DNA of 64,000 nt from Candidatus Kapaibacterium sp. (GTDB lineage Bacteria > Bacteroidota > Ignavibacteria > Kapaibacteriales > Kapaibacteriaceae): contig JAURNF010000218.1 in assembly GCA_030830285.1 (NCBI GenBank), forward strand, positions 1 through 64,000, given 5' to 3'. Under the pieces are notes generated by a model that was not told the origin of the DNA, did not search any database, and saw nothing but the letters and a program-made list of their open reading frames with translations. The translations under genes and the position numbers were made by a program. Shown here piece by piece: positions 37,248-46,358 of this stretch (position 1 is its first letter; every line of letters begins with the position of its first letter).

Positions 37248-38210
37248 TCACAAATTCGGCCAGTCCTTGAGGAGGTATCCTCGGACATAGTCAGCAACAG
37301 TGTCTTCAAGGCTTCCGAATGCAACGTCTGGCATCGCTGCCTGAAACGTCGACATATCGGCTTGGGTGTAGTTCTGGTATTGCTTGGCGAGTCCGTCTGG
37401 CATGTCGATATAGGATATCGACACTGGACGACCCATAGCGGCGAACACCGACGTCATGAGATCATTCCACGAGCGTGCTACGCCTGTTCCGAGATTGAAA
37501 ATGCCGTTGACATCGTGTCGATGCAACAGCTTCATGATCACGTCGCAGACATCCTTCACGTAGATGAAGTCACGCATCTGTCCGCCATCGCCGAACCGCT
37601 CGTCTGTGCTCTTGAACAGCGTCACCGAACCTGTGTCGGCGATCTGCTGTACGGCCTTCGATACCATGCTGGCCATCGGGCCCTTATGGTATTCGTTCGG
37701 ACCAAACACGTTGAAGAACTTTAATCCGACACACGACGCGTCGAACCCATTCGAGCGAACCCACTGATCGAACAGATGCTTCGCGTAGCCGTACATGTTC
37801 AACGGACGTAGGTCAGTTGTTGTATCAGCGTAGCCTCGAGATCCATCGCCGTAGGTTGCCGCACTGCTCGCGTAGATGAATCGTGCACCAACTTCTGCTG
37901 CGAACTCCGCTACATCAACGCTGTAGCGGTAGTTGTTGTCGTACAGATAGTCAGCGTCAGACTCAGTTGTCGACGAGCATGCACCCAAGTGAATGATAGC
38001 CTCGACGTCGTCATCGACATCGCCGACCGCCATCATATCCCTGAATTCCTGTTTGCTAACAATGCCAATGAACGTACGGTCTACAAGATTCTTCCACTTG
38101 TGTCCCGTGCCCAGCGAATCCACAACAAGCACATCCTCTCGTCCAGCGGCGTTGAGCGATGCCAACACGCAGCTTCCAATGAAGCCAGCACCACCTGTGA
38201 GGATGATCAT
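37248..38210 (-). CDS. hldD: ADP-L-glycero-D-manno-heptose 6-epimerase
   Basis: This 320-residue short-chain dehydrogenase-type epimerase has the NADP-binding GGAGFIGS (residues 6-13), a VVDSLGTGHKWKNL segment specific to HldD/RfaD, the ASSAATYGDG region and the YGYAK catalytic Tyr/Lys. It makes the L-glycero form of ADP-heptose for the LPS inner core, implying a Gram-negative envelope with heptose. It lies between atpA (15 nt) and atpG (29 nt) in the same direction, so it is co-transcribed with the ATP synthase genes. Confidence 0.93.
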   Translation of the reverse strand: MIILTGGAGFIGSCVLASLNAAGREDVLVVDSLGTGHKWKNLVDRTFIGIVSKQEFRDMMAVGDVDDDVEAIIHLGACSSTTESDADYLYDNNYRYSVDVAEFAAEVGARFIYASSAATYGDGSRGYADTTTDLRPLNMYGYAKHLFDQWVRSNGFDASCVGLKFFNVFGPNEYHKGPMASMVSKAVQQIADTGSVTLFKSTDERFGDGGQMRDFIYVKDVCDVIMKLLHRHDVNGIFNLGTGVARSWNDLMTSVFAAMGRPVSISYIDMPDGLAKQYQNYTQADMSTFQAAMPDVAFGSLEDTVADYVRGYLLKDWPNL

Positions 38211-38225
38211 CTCGTGGTTCCTGGA

Positions 38226-39776
38226 TTAGAGTGCTGCAGCGAAGCGCTCTGTGAAGCTCTTCAACGCAGCATTGAGGTTCGCTACAATCTCGTCTGTGAG
38301 TGCCTTCTGGGTGCGCAATCCATCGATGATGTTCGCGTGTCCTGCATGCACAAACTCAAGTAGCTCTGTTTCGTACTTCTTGATGCTTTCCACTGGGAGC
38401 TCATCCATGAAGCCGCTCGAAGCCGCATAGATCACAACGATCTGGTCTTCGACAGGCACCGGAGAGTACTGTGGTTGCTTCATCACTTCAAGCAGACGTG
38501 CGCCGCGGCGAAGCTGCTGAAGTGTTGTCTTATCGAGGTCTGATCCAAATCGCGCAAACGCTTCGAGAGCGCGATACTGCGCAAGGTCGAGCTTGAGTGG
38601 ACCAGCAACCTTCTTCATCGCCTTGATCTGTGCATTACCACCCACACGTGATACCGAGATACCAACGTTGAGAGCTGGACGCACACCAGCGTTGAACAAG
38701 CTTGGCTCGAGGTAGATCTGACCGTCTGTAATCGAGATCACGTTCGTTGGGATGTACGCCGACACGTCGCCTGCTTGTGTTTCGATCACAGGGAGAGCAG
38801 TGAGCGAACCGCCACCAAGTGCATCAGAGAGCTTTGCAGCACGTTCCAGAAGACGTGAGTGGAGATAGAACACGTCGCCCGGATATGCTTCACGTCCTGG
38901 TGGACGGCGCAGAAGGAGCGATACCTGACGGTACGAAGCTGCTTGCTTTGAAAGGTCATCATACACCACAAGTGCGTGACGTCCGCTATCGCGGAAGTAC
39001 TCACCCATCGAGCAGCCTGAGTACGGTGCGATAAACTGCAGTGGCGCTGGGTCGGAAGCAGTAGCGCTCACAACCGTTGTGTACGCCATTGCGCCGTACT
39101 TCTCGAGTGTTGAAACAACGTTCGCAACTGTCGAGCCCTTCTGACCAATCGCAACGTAGATACAGAACACTGGCTCAATACCTTGTGCTGCTGCTTCTGG
39201 TGTGTGCGTGTACTTCTGGTTGATGATTGCATCGAGTGCAACAACCGTCTTACCTGTCTGACGGTCACCAATGATCAACTCACGCTGACCGCGACCGATT
39301 GGGATGAGCGAGTCAATCGCCTTCACACCTGTTTGCAGTGGCTGCGTAACTGGTTGACGGTCGATCACGCCGAGAGCCTTGCGCTCGATCGGATAGAACT
39401 TTGATTCCTTGATTGGCCCCTTACCATCGATCGGACGTCCAAGTGGGTCGACAACGCGACCAATCAGACCCTCACCGACAGGTACCGATGCGATACGACC
39501 GGTACGACGAGCTTGATCGCCTTCCTTCACAAGCGAGTCATCACCGAACAACACGCAACCAACATTGTCCTCTTCAAGGTTGAGAACCATGCCAACCACG
39601 CCATTCGGGAACTCGACGAGCTCGGAGGCCATCACGTTTGTGAGACCGTATACGCGCGCCACACCGTCACCGATTTGGAGTACGGTACCGACTTCATAAA
39701 CATCCGTCTCCTTTTCGAATCCCGTCAACTGGCGACGGAGAATCGCGGAGATCTCATCTGGACGAACTTCAGACAT
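38226..39776 (-). CDS. atpA: ATP synthase alpha subunit
   Basis: This 516-residue protein has the full alpha-subunit pattern: N-terminal [14 protein letters not shown]-loop GDRQTGKT, the [17 protein letters not shown] segment and the [19 protein letters not shown] end region. It forms the non-catalytic nucleotide sites of F1 with beta. It is downstream of atpH by 43 nt and upstream of hldD. Confidence 0.98.
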   Translation of the reverse strand: MSEVRPDEISAILRRQLTGFEKETDVYEVGTVLQIGDGVARVYGLTNVMASELVEFPNGVVGMVLNLEEDNVGCVLFGDDSLVKEGDQARRTGRIASVPVGEGLIGRVVDPLGRPIDGKGPIKESKFYPIERKALGVIDRQPVTQPLQTGVKAIDSLIPIGRGQRELIIGDRQTGKTVVALDAIINQKYTHTPEAAAQGIEPVFCIYVAIGQKGSTVANVVSTLEKYGAMAYTTVVSATASDPAPLQFIAPYSGCSMGEYFRDSGRHALVVYDDLSKQAASYRQVSLLLRRPPGREAYPGDVFYLHSRLLERAAKLSDALGGGSLTALPVIETQAGDVSAYIPTNVISITDGQIYLEPSLFNAGVRPALNVGISVSRVGGNAQIKAMKKVAGPLKLDLAQYRALEAFARFGSDLDKTTLQQLRRGARLLEVMKQPQYSPVPVEDQIVVIYAASSGFMDELPVESIKKYETELLEFVHAGHANIIDGLRTQKALTDEIVANLNAALKSFTERFAAAL

Positions 39777-39819
39777 GCGATTGAATCCTTTAGAGTTTGT
39801 TCACGTCGTAAAAGGGTGA

Positions 39820-40359
39820 TTACGCCACAGCAAGCTTGTCCTTGAGGACATACAGCTGATGGCGAATCGATCCGTCAAGCACTTGGTCGCCGACACGGAT
39901 CACTGCACCACCAAGGATGCTTGGATCCGTCGCGTACGTTGCCACGATGGTCTTCTTGAGTCGAGCACTAATTGCTGATTCGAGTTGCGAACGCTCTTGT
40001 GCACCAAGCTCAACAGCTGATGTCACACTGATACGCTCAATGTTCTTGCGATCGTCAAGCAGAGCGCGGTATTCCATGACGATTTCGCGCCAGAGATCTC
40101 CACGACCCTTGTTGATGATCAGCTTCAAGAACTCCATCGTCAGCGGGTTGATGGCAGAGCCCAACGCTTCCTTCAGCACGGAGAGCTTCACCGCAGCATC
40201 GATGATCGGACTGCGCATCATCGCACGGAAGTCTGCCGAGCTCGCGCCCAGCAACTCTACCGTGGCGAGATCTGTTGCGACCACGTCATCCAGCTTGTGT
40301 TCAATTGCCGTTTCGAGAACTGACTTCGCGTAACGGCGTGCAATCTTCAGAGTTGACAT
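39820..40359 (-). CDS. atpH: ATP synthase delta subunit
   Basis: This 179-residue OSCP/delta protein has an N-terminal helical bundle beginning IARRYAKSVLETAIEH and the C-terminal signature DPSILGGAVIRVGDQVLDGSIRHQL. It links F1 to the peripheral stalk b subunits. Its ATG follows the atpF stop with no intervening base. Confidence 0.95.
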   Translation of the reverse strand: MSTLKIARRYAKSVLETAIEHKLDDVVATDLATVELLGASSADFRAMMRSPIIDAAVKLSVLKEALGSAINPLTMEFLKLIINKGRGDLWREIVMEYRALLDDRKNIERISVTSAVELGAQERSQLESAISARLKKTIVATYATDPSILGGAVIRVGDQVLDGSIRHQLYVLKDKLAVA

Positions 40360-40854
40360 TTAGTTCTTCGAGAGTTCGTTGACATAACCTTCGACGATAC
40401 GCTTGTGATCGTCGCCCTGCAGATTGCGTCCGAGCAACTTCTCGGTTGCATCAACAACAAGTGTTGCCACTTCAGCGCGCAGCTGCTTGATTGCCTCGTC
40501 CTTTTGACGCTCAATCTCGCGCTGCGACTCAACAAGCTTCTGCTGCTTTACAGCTTCTGCATCATCTCCAGCCTTGCGAACCATGGCTTCAGCTTGCGCC
40601 TTGCCTTCGCGTACGATGGCCATCATCTCTTGCTGCGCACCTGCGATGCGCTCCTTACTCTCTGCAAGGATCTTGGTGGCTTCTGCATTGGCCTTCTCCG
40701 CGTTGGCGATTGCATTGGCAATCGTTTGCTCACGTGCTTCAAGACCAGCGCGCATTGGCTTGTAGAAAAACTTCGCAATGATGAACACGAAGATGGAGAA
40801 GTTGACAAGGGTCCAAATGATCAGACCCGGGCTCATCTCAAGAAATGAAGGCAT
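40360..40854 (-). CDS. atpF: ATP synthase subunit b
   Basis: This 164-residue protein has one N-terminal membrane helix (LIIWTLVNFSIFVFIIAKFFY, about 11-31), then a long charged amphipathic helix rich in Ala, Glu, Lys and Gln. It forms the peripheral stalk of F-type ATP synthase. It is immediately followed by atpH. A 134-nt region with strong hairpins separates it from atpE. Confidence 0.96.
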   Translation of the reverse strand: MPSFLEMSPGLIIWTLVNFSIFVFIIAKFFYKPMRAGLEAREQTIANAIANAEKANAEATKILAESKERIAGAQQEMMAIVREGKAQAEAMVRKAGDDAEAVKQQKLVESQREIERQKDEAIKQLRAEVATLVVDATEKLLGRNLQGDDHKRIVEGYVNELSKN

Positions 40855-40894
40855 GGCAAGACGAGAATTACGGAGTGAAGGAATGTCGTCATTG

Positions 40895-40973
40895 GACGAC
40901 GTGTGTCACCACACATCGGTCGTAGAGCTCCACAGTGTGCGAACTCTACGACCGACCCCGACGTGCGGGGTCG
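40895..40973 (-). promoter_or_regulatory. Tandem hairpins between atpE and atpF
   Basis: In the atpE-atpF gap, the minus strand passes first through an 8-bp stem CGACCCCG/CGGGGTCG (40953-40960 with 40966-40973). It then passes through an 11-bp perfect stem (40917-40927 with 40944-40954), which shares its last bases with the first and so may be alternative. A weaker GTGTG/CACAC hairpin follows. No T-run follows, so these are more likely mRNA stabilisers or processing sites that raise subunit c expression relative to b. Confidence 0.55.
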
Positions 40974-40988
40974 TGAATCGTCGTCGCG

Positions 40989-41219
40989 TTAGCTCTTGAC
41001 AGCGAGGAGAATACAGATAACGCCTGCGAGAAGTGCAACACCTTCGATAAGAGCTGCACCGATGATCATCGTTGTACGGATGTCACCAGCGTTTTCTGGC
41101 TGACGGCTTGAGGCTTCGAGAGCAGCAGCCGCAAGACGACCGATACCTGTGCCTACGCCGAAAACTGTTACGCCAACACCAAGACCTGCAGAAAGCCAAG
41201 CAAATGCAACTGCTTCCAT
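40989..41219 (-). CDS. atpE: ATP synthase subunit c
   Basis: This 76-residue two-helix proteolipid has the Gly-rich first helix GVGVTVFGVGTGIGRLA, the polar loop RQPE (39-42) and the ion-carrying Glu59 in GAALIEGVALLAG. The Gln in helix 1 and the ES pair typical of sodium-type rings are absent, so proton coupling is expected. It forms the rotor ring in many copies, which fits the stable hairpins after it. Confidence 0.96.
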   Translation of the reverse strand: MEAVAFAWLSAGLGVGVTVFGVGTGIGRLAAAALEASSRQPENAGDIRTTMIIGAALIEGVALLAGVICILLAVKS

Positions 41220-41273
41220 TGTGTAAACCTCCAGATGATGAGAATGTGAATTGGTTTCGAAATCAGTGAACGA

Positions 41274-42302
41274 TTAGTGCGCGTGTGCATCGCCATGATG
41301 ATCATCGTGTGCATGATCACCAAGAGCAAGACCCACGAACACAGATGCGAGCATAGCAAAGATGTAGGCCTGCAAGAAGGCCACGAGAAGTTCAAGCATA
41401 TAGATGAACACGGAGAACGCTACGCTCACCGGAGTTACCATCCAGCTCTTGAAGAAGAAGATGAGTCCTACCAACGACAACAACACGATGTGTCCAGCCG
41501 TCATGTTGGCGAACAAACGAATCATCAACGCGAACGGCTTGGTGAAGAGCGAGATGAGTTCGATCGGAACCATGATTGGGAACATGTACCACGGTGCGCC
41601 ACCCAACAAGTGGTGCAGCCACGACTTAATTCCAGCGTCCTTGATGGCAACGAAATTCACCACGATAAACGTCGTAAGTGCCAACGCAGCAGTTACACCC
41701 AACGCACCAGTTGCTGCGTGGCAACCAGGCATCAGACCAACAAGGTTGAGTGTGAGCACGAAGAAGAAGATGCCAAGGATGTACGGCATCAGTCGGTGCG
41801 CGCGTGCATCAGTACCAACGTTCGGACGTACGATTTCGTCGCGCACGTAGAGCACGAGTGACTCAACAACATTCTGCAGACCCTTCGGTGCTTGCAATGC
41901 GTTCTTGATGTATCCACCGCGTGCGATACCAAACACAATCGTTGCAATCAGGATTGCGATGAACTCGTACGCAACAAAGTTCGTGACCGACAGATCCAGC
42001 TTCGGGCTTGCGCCAGTGGATGTGCGCACGATGTGATGTTCGTGTTCTGGGTGATGCATCGTGAACACGCCAGCCTGCTCCATCGCGTCGACGTTTGGAT
42101 AGACGTGGAATCCGTCGTCCACAAGCATCACCGGTAGGATCTTGTAGTGTCCGAAGAAGATGTTCAGCTCGTGGTGGTCCCCAAGCGAGTTGAGCAGCGT
42201 GGTAAATACCTCGCTACCCTCAGGATTGGTATGACCATCAGCGCCGTGCGTCTGCTCGGCGTGCTGAAGGGAGTCGGAGTGTGCGTTAGCGGTATTGCTC
42301 AT
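41274..42302 (-). CDS. atpB: ATP synthase subunit a with His-rich termini
   Basis: This is a 342-residue protein, longer than the about 270 of E. coli. The core has the expected helices and MIRLFANMTAGHIVLLSL with the essential Arg, plus a C-terminal AFLQAYIFAMLASVF. It adds an N-terminal extension of about 110 residues rich in His (HEHH, DHHE) and a C-terminal tail GDHAHDDHHGDAHAH. N-terminal extensions are known in Bacteroidota/Chlorobi AtpB. Subunit a provides the proton half-channels. Its ATG overlaps the stop of the atpI-like gene (ATGA). Confidence 0.94.
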   Translation of the reverse strand: MSNTANAHSDSLQHAEQTHGADGHTNPEGSEVFTTLLNSLGDHHELNIFFGHYKILPVMLVDDGFHVYPNVDAMEQAGVFTMHHPEHEHHIVRTSTGASPKLDLSVTNFVAYEFIAILIATIVFGIARGGYIKNALQAPKGLQNVVESLVLYVRDEIVRPNVGTDARAHRLMPYILGIFFFVLTLNLVGLMPGCHAATGALGVTAALALTTFIVVNFVAIKDAGIKSWLHHLLGGAPWYMFPIMVPIELISLFTKPFALMIRLFANMTAGHIVLLSLVGLIFFFKSWMVTPVSVAFSVFIYMLELLVAFLQAYIFAMLASVFVGLALGDHAHDDHHGDAHAH

Positions 42303-42673
42303 GGGTGTACGAGTACCAACATCAGGTCAGAGGTTTTTTTTTTCAAGAGATCCGTCACCGGTCTGCGTGATTGCCGTTTGGCGTTCTCGTAGGACCGATG
42401 AAAAAAAAAGATCTCCGCGAGGAGAAACACGAAGCACGAAATCGCAAACGTTAATGAGAATGCAACTTGGTGCATACTAATCACGCTGAGACAGTACCAT
42501 GCGCTCACCATCACGATGATCGCGCGCAGTCCAAGACTTCCAAAGATCATTGCGAGAAACACGTTGAGGTCCTTGCCGAACGCCAATCGCGATACAACCC
42601 ATCCGAGCGCTGTGTTGATCACACAGATCCCCAACGCTGTTAGGACTGCCGCCAAAGGCCCTGCAGATTCCAC
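42299..42673 (-). CDS. AtpI-like small membrane protein with homopolymer runs
   Basis: This protein has about 124 residues from a GTG at 42673, which has GGGAGA 10 nt upstream; a TTG at 42691 is an alternative. It has four hydrophobic helices in the pattern of ATP synthase assembly protein I (LTALGICVINTALGWVVSRL, FLAMIFGSLGLRAIIVMV). Position directly before atpB supports this. A T9 run (42401-42409) encodes three Phe and an A10 run (42334-42343) encodes three Lys. The last codons overlap atpB as ATGA, so translation of atpB is probably coupled to it. Family assignment is by topology and place, not by strong motifs. Confidence 0.75.
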   Translation of the reverse strand: MESAGPLAAVLTALGICVINTALGWVVSRLAFGKDLNVFLAMIFGSLGLRAIIVMVSAWYCLSVISMHQVAFSLTFAISCFVFLLAEIFFFHRSYENAKRQSRRPVTDLLKKKTSDLMLVLVHP

Positions 42674-42694
42674 GATGGTGCATTCTCCCAATGA

Positions 42695-42934
42695 TTAGGT
42701 TTCTTGATCGTCACGCTGTGCGCGTTTCCCAAGTTGTTGTACAACACGAAGAAACTGCACGAGGCCCACGGTTGATCCAACAACAACACTGCCAAGGAGA
42801 GCCCATGGCTCGGTGTTATATGTTGCATCAATCCACCATCCAACGACAGCACAACCACACACCGCTGCGGCAAGCTGCACCCCAAGTGTGAGATAGGGTG
42901 CGAGCTGTTGCATAACCGACTCGCGTTGATGCAT
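42695..42934 (-). CDS. atpZ: AtpZ/AtpI family protein
   Basis: This protein has about 79 residues from the ATG at 42934. Two hydrophobic helices (LTLGVQLAAAVCGCAVVGWWID and PWALLGSVVVGSTVGLVQFLRVV) with the W-W-I-D and G-x-x-x-G pattern match the small AtpZ proteins that open ATPase operons. They are thought to help c-ring assembly or Mg/Ca transport. A TTG nine codons upstream is also in frame but falls inside the TATTTTTG promoter box, so I reject it. It is followed after a few nucleotides by the atpI-like gene. Confidence 0.82.
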   Translation of the reverse strand: MHQRESVMQQLAPYLTLGVQLAAAVCGCAVVGWWIDATYNTEPWALLGSVVVGSTVGLVQFLRVVQQLGKRAQRDDQET

Positions 42935-42958
42935 GGTCAGACCAACGTTAATGGCGCG

Positions 42959-42966
42959 CAAAAATA
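42959..42966 (-). promoter_or_regulatory. -7 like box (TATTTTTG) at the head of the ATP synthase genes
   Basis: The minus strand carries TATTTTTG 24 nt before the atpZ ATG. A TTG lies 22 nt further upstream, which could act as a poor -33. It would allow the ATPase genes their own transcript inside the longer same-strand run. Confidence 0.45.
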
Positions 42967-42979
42967 GGTCGTTTAGGGG

Positions 42980-44326
42980 CTAAAAACCCAATTCTCGAAG
43001 TGTACTAAGTACAGATTCCGTGTAGATGTTCACGGTTTCTCCATACCAGCGTCCGTCGGGGATGAATTGGATGGCTCCATAGGTCGCTGGGTTGAGGGGT
43101 TGAATGGGGCTTGTAGCCACCACGCTGGTCTCGTCCGGACGGAACTCATTGTCGACATCGTACAGGGCAATGGTGCATCCGAATTCGGTGATCGACTGCT
43201 CGTCGACAGGCGCCCGTTCGTAGCCAAGAAGGGCAAATGGTATGCGGACCTTAACGACGTAACCCCCTGTGCGTGGTGCAGTTACGACGCGTACCCGTTG
43301 GACGGCAGAGTCTTGTGCGGGGTCGAGTTCGTCGGTGGTCTTGACCTTGATGGTTGGACGTCGATCGCCGAAATCACCGATCTGAATCGAGAAGGCATAG
43401 AGTCCGCTGTCGGTGCTCGACCGGGGCGTAATGGTCGACCGCTTGACGGTTTGGATGTAGCGCGACCCCCCAAGTTCATCCGCTGGGGTTACGTCGAACC
43501 AAATTTCCAATCGGTCGGCTGCGCATGTGTCACACCACCCGGTAATGATGGTTGAATCTTGAACTGTGACACGGAGATAGAGGTAGTCGTTGTCGTACAC
43601 CACCCGCGCGCGCAACGATGCGTCGCGCTCATCGGTCCACCAGAACGCGCCATTTACTACGTGCTTGATGCGCATTGCGGTAATCTCGGGCACGTATCCG
43701 GCATATACCTGGCGTCCACGGCTGTACGCTGGAATCACCCCGTAGTCAGCTGCGAATGCTAGATCCCCATCGCCCGTGATGAACCGCTCTTGCGTTTCAA
43801 GTGTCTGGTACGACCGAAACGTCTCGTGTCCGAATGATTCAACGCGGTCCGATACAAACTCATCAACAAGGACGATGCTGCCTTCACCAAACCGATAGCC
43901 GCGAATCATCCAATCATCACTGCGTCGCTTTTGCGTCACGTAGCACGTCTGCTCCTTGATCACAACGCCAACCTCAAGCGGTAGGTCGATGTAGGCAAAA
44001 GGGAGCTTGCCGATGTTGACGAGGAATCCCTCGTTGTCGATGAAGAGGTAGACAAGATTCTCACGCTTGCGCGTACCGAGAACATTTACCGATACAGCAA
44101 GGTCGTAGTTGCCATCGCCACTGAAATCACCTACGTCCCATCCCCAGATGCGGTACGCAGATCCCTGTGGGAGCGCTGGACGGATGTCCTGAATGAGCTC
44201 CTCTGCGAAATAGGGTGTGAGACGTCGCGCGAACTCGTCATACGTCATGCCGGACTGTGCTGAAAGCACGGGGGCGATCAGGACGAAGACGGCGGCACTG
44301 AGAAGTGCGAGTCGACAGCGAGACAC
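42980..44326 (-). CDS. Secreted protein with C-terminal CBM9-like domain
   Basis: This 448-residue protein starts with GTG and has a signal peptide (LALLSAAVFVLIAPVLSAQ). The first half contains a VCBS/FG-GAP-like stretch (GDFSGDGNYDLAVSVNV) and beta-rich sequence. Residues from about 225 (FWWTDERDASLRARVVYDNDYLYLRV, then DRLEIWFDVTP) form a CBM9/DOMON-like beta-sandwich that in other proteins binds sugars or haem. No sorting domain is visible. It lies 11 nt after the PfkB kinase gene and just before the ATPase genes. Ligand unknown. Confidence 0.72.
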   Translation of the reverse strand: MSRCRLALLSAAVFVLIAPVLSAQSGMTYDEFARRLTPYFAEELIQDIRPALPQGSAYRIWGWDVGDFSGDGNYDLAVSVNVLGTRKRENLVYLFIDNEGFLVNIGKLPFAYIDLPLEVGVVIKEQTCYVTQKRRSDDWMIRGYRFGEGSIVLVDEFVSDRVESFGHETFRSYQTLETQERFITGDGDLAFAADYGVIPAYSRGRQVYAGYVPEITAMRIKHVVNGAFWWTDERDASLRARVVYDNDYLYLRVTVQDSTIITGWCDTCAADRLEIWFDVTPADELGGSRYIQTVKRSTITPRSSTDSGLYAFSIQIGDFGDRRPTIKVKTTDELDPAQDSAVQRVRVVTAPRTGGYVVKVRIPFALLGYERAPVDEQSITEFGCTIALYDVDNEFRPDETSVVATSPIQPLNPATYGAIQFIPDGRWYGETVNIYTESVLSTLRELGF

Positions 44327-44337
44327 GGTTGTACCTA

Positions 44338-45336
44338 TCAGTTTGTTGGTGCTGTTGCCAGAACGGTATCACGAACCTCGAGATGGCTGGCACGCAAACG
44401 CGCACCATACTGCGCAACAACTTGGGCCGATGCATACGATGCAAGACGTCCCGCATGCTCTGGGTGATGACGGTGTAGGACGCCATACAGGAAGGCACCA
44501 GCATACATGTCACCAGCACCGGTAGTGTCGACAGGCTGAACCTTGTACGCAGGAATCTCAACGTCGTGTCCGTTCCAGCGTACACGCGAGCCCTCGGCAC
44601 CAGCTGTGAGCACGGCGTTCGGAAAGGTCGCAGCGAGGTATGCATATGCTTCGTTCACCGACTCTGTCTGTGCGAGCCCTGTGCCTTCACGCTCATTGCA
44701 GAACACAAGATCAGCGCTCTTCAATACCGAACGCAGACGGTCGCCGAACACATCAATGATGAACCCATCGGAACAACTGATCGCGACGCGTGTATCATGC
44801 TTCTTCGCATAGAACAACGCTTGATCGACAGCCTCTGCTCCGTTATCATCCGTGAGCTTGTACCCTTCGATGTACACCCACTCGCTCGACTTAATGAGGT
44901 CTTCATTGATGTGACGTGGCGAAAACTCTGTGTTCACGGCAAGCGTGGTGTTGAGTGTTCGCTCGCTATCGGGTGTGATCAACACCAGACATGATCCGGT
45001 GGTGGCACCACTGATCTGCTCAGCATTCAACACAATGCCAAGGTCCTTGAACTCCGATGCGTAGAAGTCACCAAAATGGTCACCACCCAACAGCGATGCA
45101 TACGCGGCCGTGCCACCAAACTGCGCGAAGGCAATGATGGTGTTCGCAGCCGATCCGCCACTGCAACGATGCGCATCGCGATCATTCAGTGCCTGAATCA
45201 TGTCGTGCTGACGTGATGGTTCTGTGAGCGTCATGGCTCCCTTGGATACCCCAAAGGCAGCGAGTTCGGCATCTGTGACGCGGTATTCGAGGTCGACGAG
45301 GGCATTGCCGATGCCCGTAAGAAGGATGTGTTTCAC
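44338..45336 (-). CDS. PfkB family sugar/nucleoside kinase (adenosine kinase-like)
   Basis: This 332-residue protein has the PfkB signatures: GGSAANTIIAFAQFGG near residues 58-73 and the catalytic DTTGAGDMYAGAFLYG in the C-terminal third, with the Asp as base. It also has GNALVDLEYRV at the start, as in adenosine/ribokinase-type members often annotated in this phylum. The phosphate acceptor is uncertain. Its GTG overlaps the ddl stop by 4 nt. Confidence 0.9.
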   Translation of the reverse strand: MKHILLTGIGNALVDLEYRVTDAELAAFGVSKGAMTLTEPSRQHDMIQALNDRDAHRCSGGSAANTIIAFAQFGGTAAYASLLGGDHFGDFYASEFKDLGIVLNAEQISGATTGSCLVLITPDSERTLNTTLAVNTEFSPRHINEDLIKSSEWVYIEGYKLTDDNGAEAVDQALFYAKKHDTRVAISCSDGFIIDVFGDRLRSVLKSADLVFCNEREGTGLAQTESVNEAYAYLAATFPNAVLTAGAEGSRVRWNGHDVEIPAYKVQPVDTTGAGDMYAGAFLYGVLHRHHPEHAGRLASYASAQVVAQYGARLRASHLEVRDTVLATAPTN

Positions 45337-46358
45337 GACGCGAAGATACCCGACAAGCGCATGATCTCCTCACATAGCGCAGGAAACTCAATGTCTGCTG
45401 CACGAGCGGCCATCGGCACAAGACTCGTTTCGGTGAACCCCGGAAGCGTATTCACTTCAAGACAGAACGGGATGTTGTCCTCGCGCAGACGGAAATCGAC
45501 GCGACTGTAGGCGCGGCATCCCAGAACGTTGTGTGCAGCAACAGCAAGGTTGCGAACATGATCTTCAACTTCAGGCGAGAGCTCTGCAGGACAGTGGTAC
45601 TCGGTTTTACCCTTGGTGTACTTGTTCGTGTAGTCGTAATAGCCATCCTTCGGCGCAATCTCGATGATCGGCAATGCATCGTCTCCAAGCACTGCAACCG
45701 TAAGCTCCCTACCCGAGATGTATCGCTCTATGAGGATCGTCGATGAGTACATGCCAGCGATTCGCACAGCTTCGCCAAGTGAATCAACGTTTGGCGTGTT
45801 GAGAATCGTCATTCCAACCGTCGAACCTTGGTCATTCGGCTTGATGACAAGTCCGCCTTCGACTTCCGTCATCACCTGCTCGAGAACCGTGTGATCATCA
45901 GCTTGGTCCGGTGTTAGCGTCACCCACGGCGCAGTAGGAATGCCCGCAACTTGGAACAGCATTTTTGCGAGCCCCTTATCCATGGCCGCTGCACTCGCCA
46001 ACATTGTGCTACCGGTGTACGGGATGCCGCGCAGATCCAGCAGCGATTGGATGTAGCCGTCCTCACCATAGCGTCCGTGCAGCAAGATGAATGCACAATC
46101 GACACCATCAAAGGCCGACGATGAGACGCACTCCATCAGGGCGACGGGACGAAACGCTGCAAGCTCTTCATCCGTTACTGCCCGTGGCGTTGCTGCTGCG
46201 AGCTCGTCATCGTTGAGGATGCAATCGGCACCGCGCGATGGATCGATTGCACGAACCGAATGCCCGAGTGATCGAAGTGCATGTACGGCCGCGCGACCGC
46301 TCACCATGGAGATGTTACGTTCGGGACTAATCCCGCCGAGAAGTACGGCAATGTTCAT
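45333..46358 (-). CDS. ddl: D-alanine--D-alanine ligase
   Basis: This protein has 341 residues from the ATG at 46358, which overlaps the stop of the uracil-DNA glycosylase gene as ATGA; the frame is open 19 codons further but would overlap that gene. It has the ATP-grasp layout: N-terminal VLLGGISPERNISMVSG, HGRYGEDGYIQSLL, GLVIKPNDQGSTVGM, the glycine-rich loop around TKGKTEYHCPAEL, and the Mg-binding CLEVNTLPGFTETSLVP. It makes the D-Ala-D-Ala dipeptide for peptidoglycan. Confidence 0.96.
   Translation of the reverse strand: MNIAVLLGGISPERNISMVSGRAAVHALRSLGHSVRAIDPSRGADCILNDDELAAATPRAVTDEELAAFRPVALMECVSSSAFDGVDCAFILLHGRYGEDGYIQSLLDLRGIPYTGSTMLASAAAMDKGLAKMLFQVAGIPTAPWVTLTPDQADDHTVLEQVMTEVEGGLVIKPNDQGSTVGMTILNTPNVDSLGEAVRIAGMYSSTILIERYISGRELTVAVLGDDALPIIEIAPKDGYYDYTNKYTKGKTEYHCPAELSPEVEDHVRNLAVAAHNVLGCRAYSRVDFRLREDNIPFCLEVNTLPGFTETSLVPMAARAADIEFPALCEEIMRLSGIFAS

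Noticed and set aside
42935..42961. TTG start nine codons upstream for atpZ
   Set aside because: The TTG is part of the TATTTTTG promoter box, so it would not be within the transcript.
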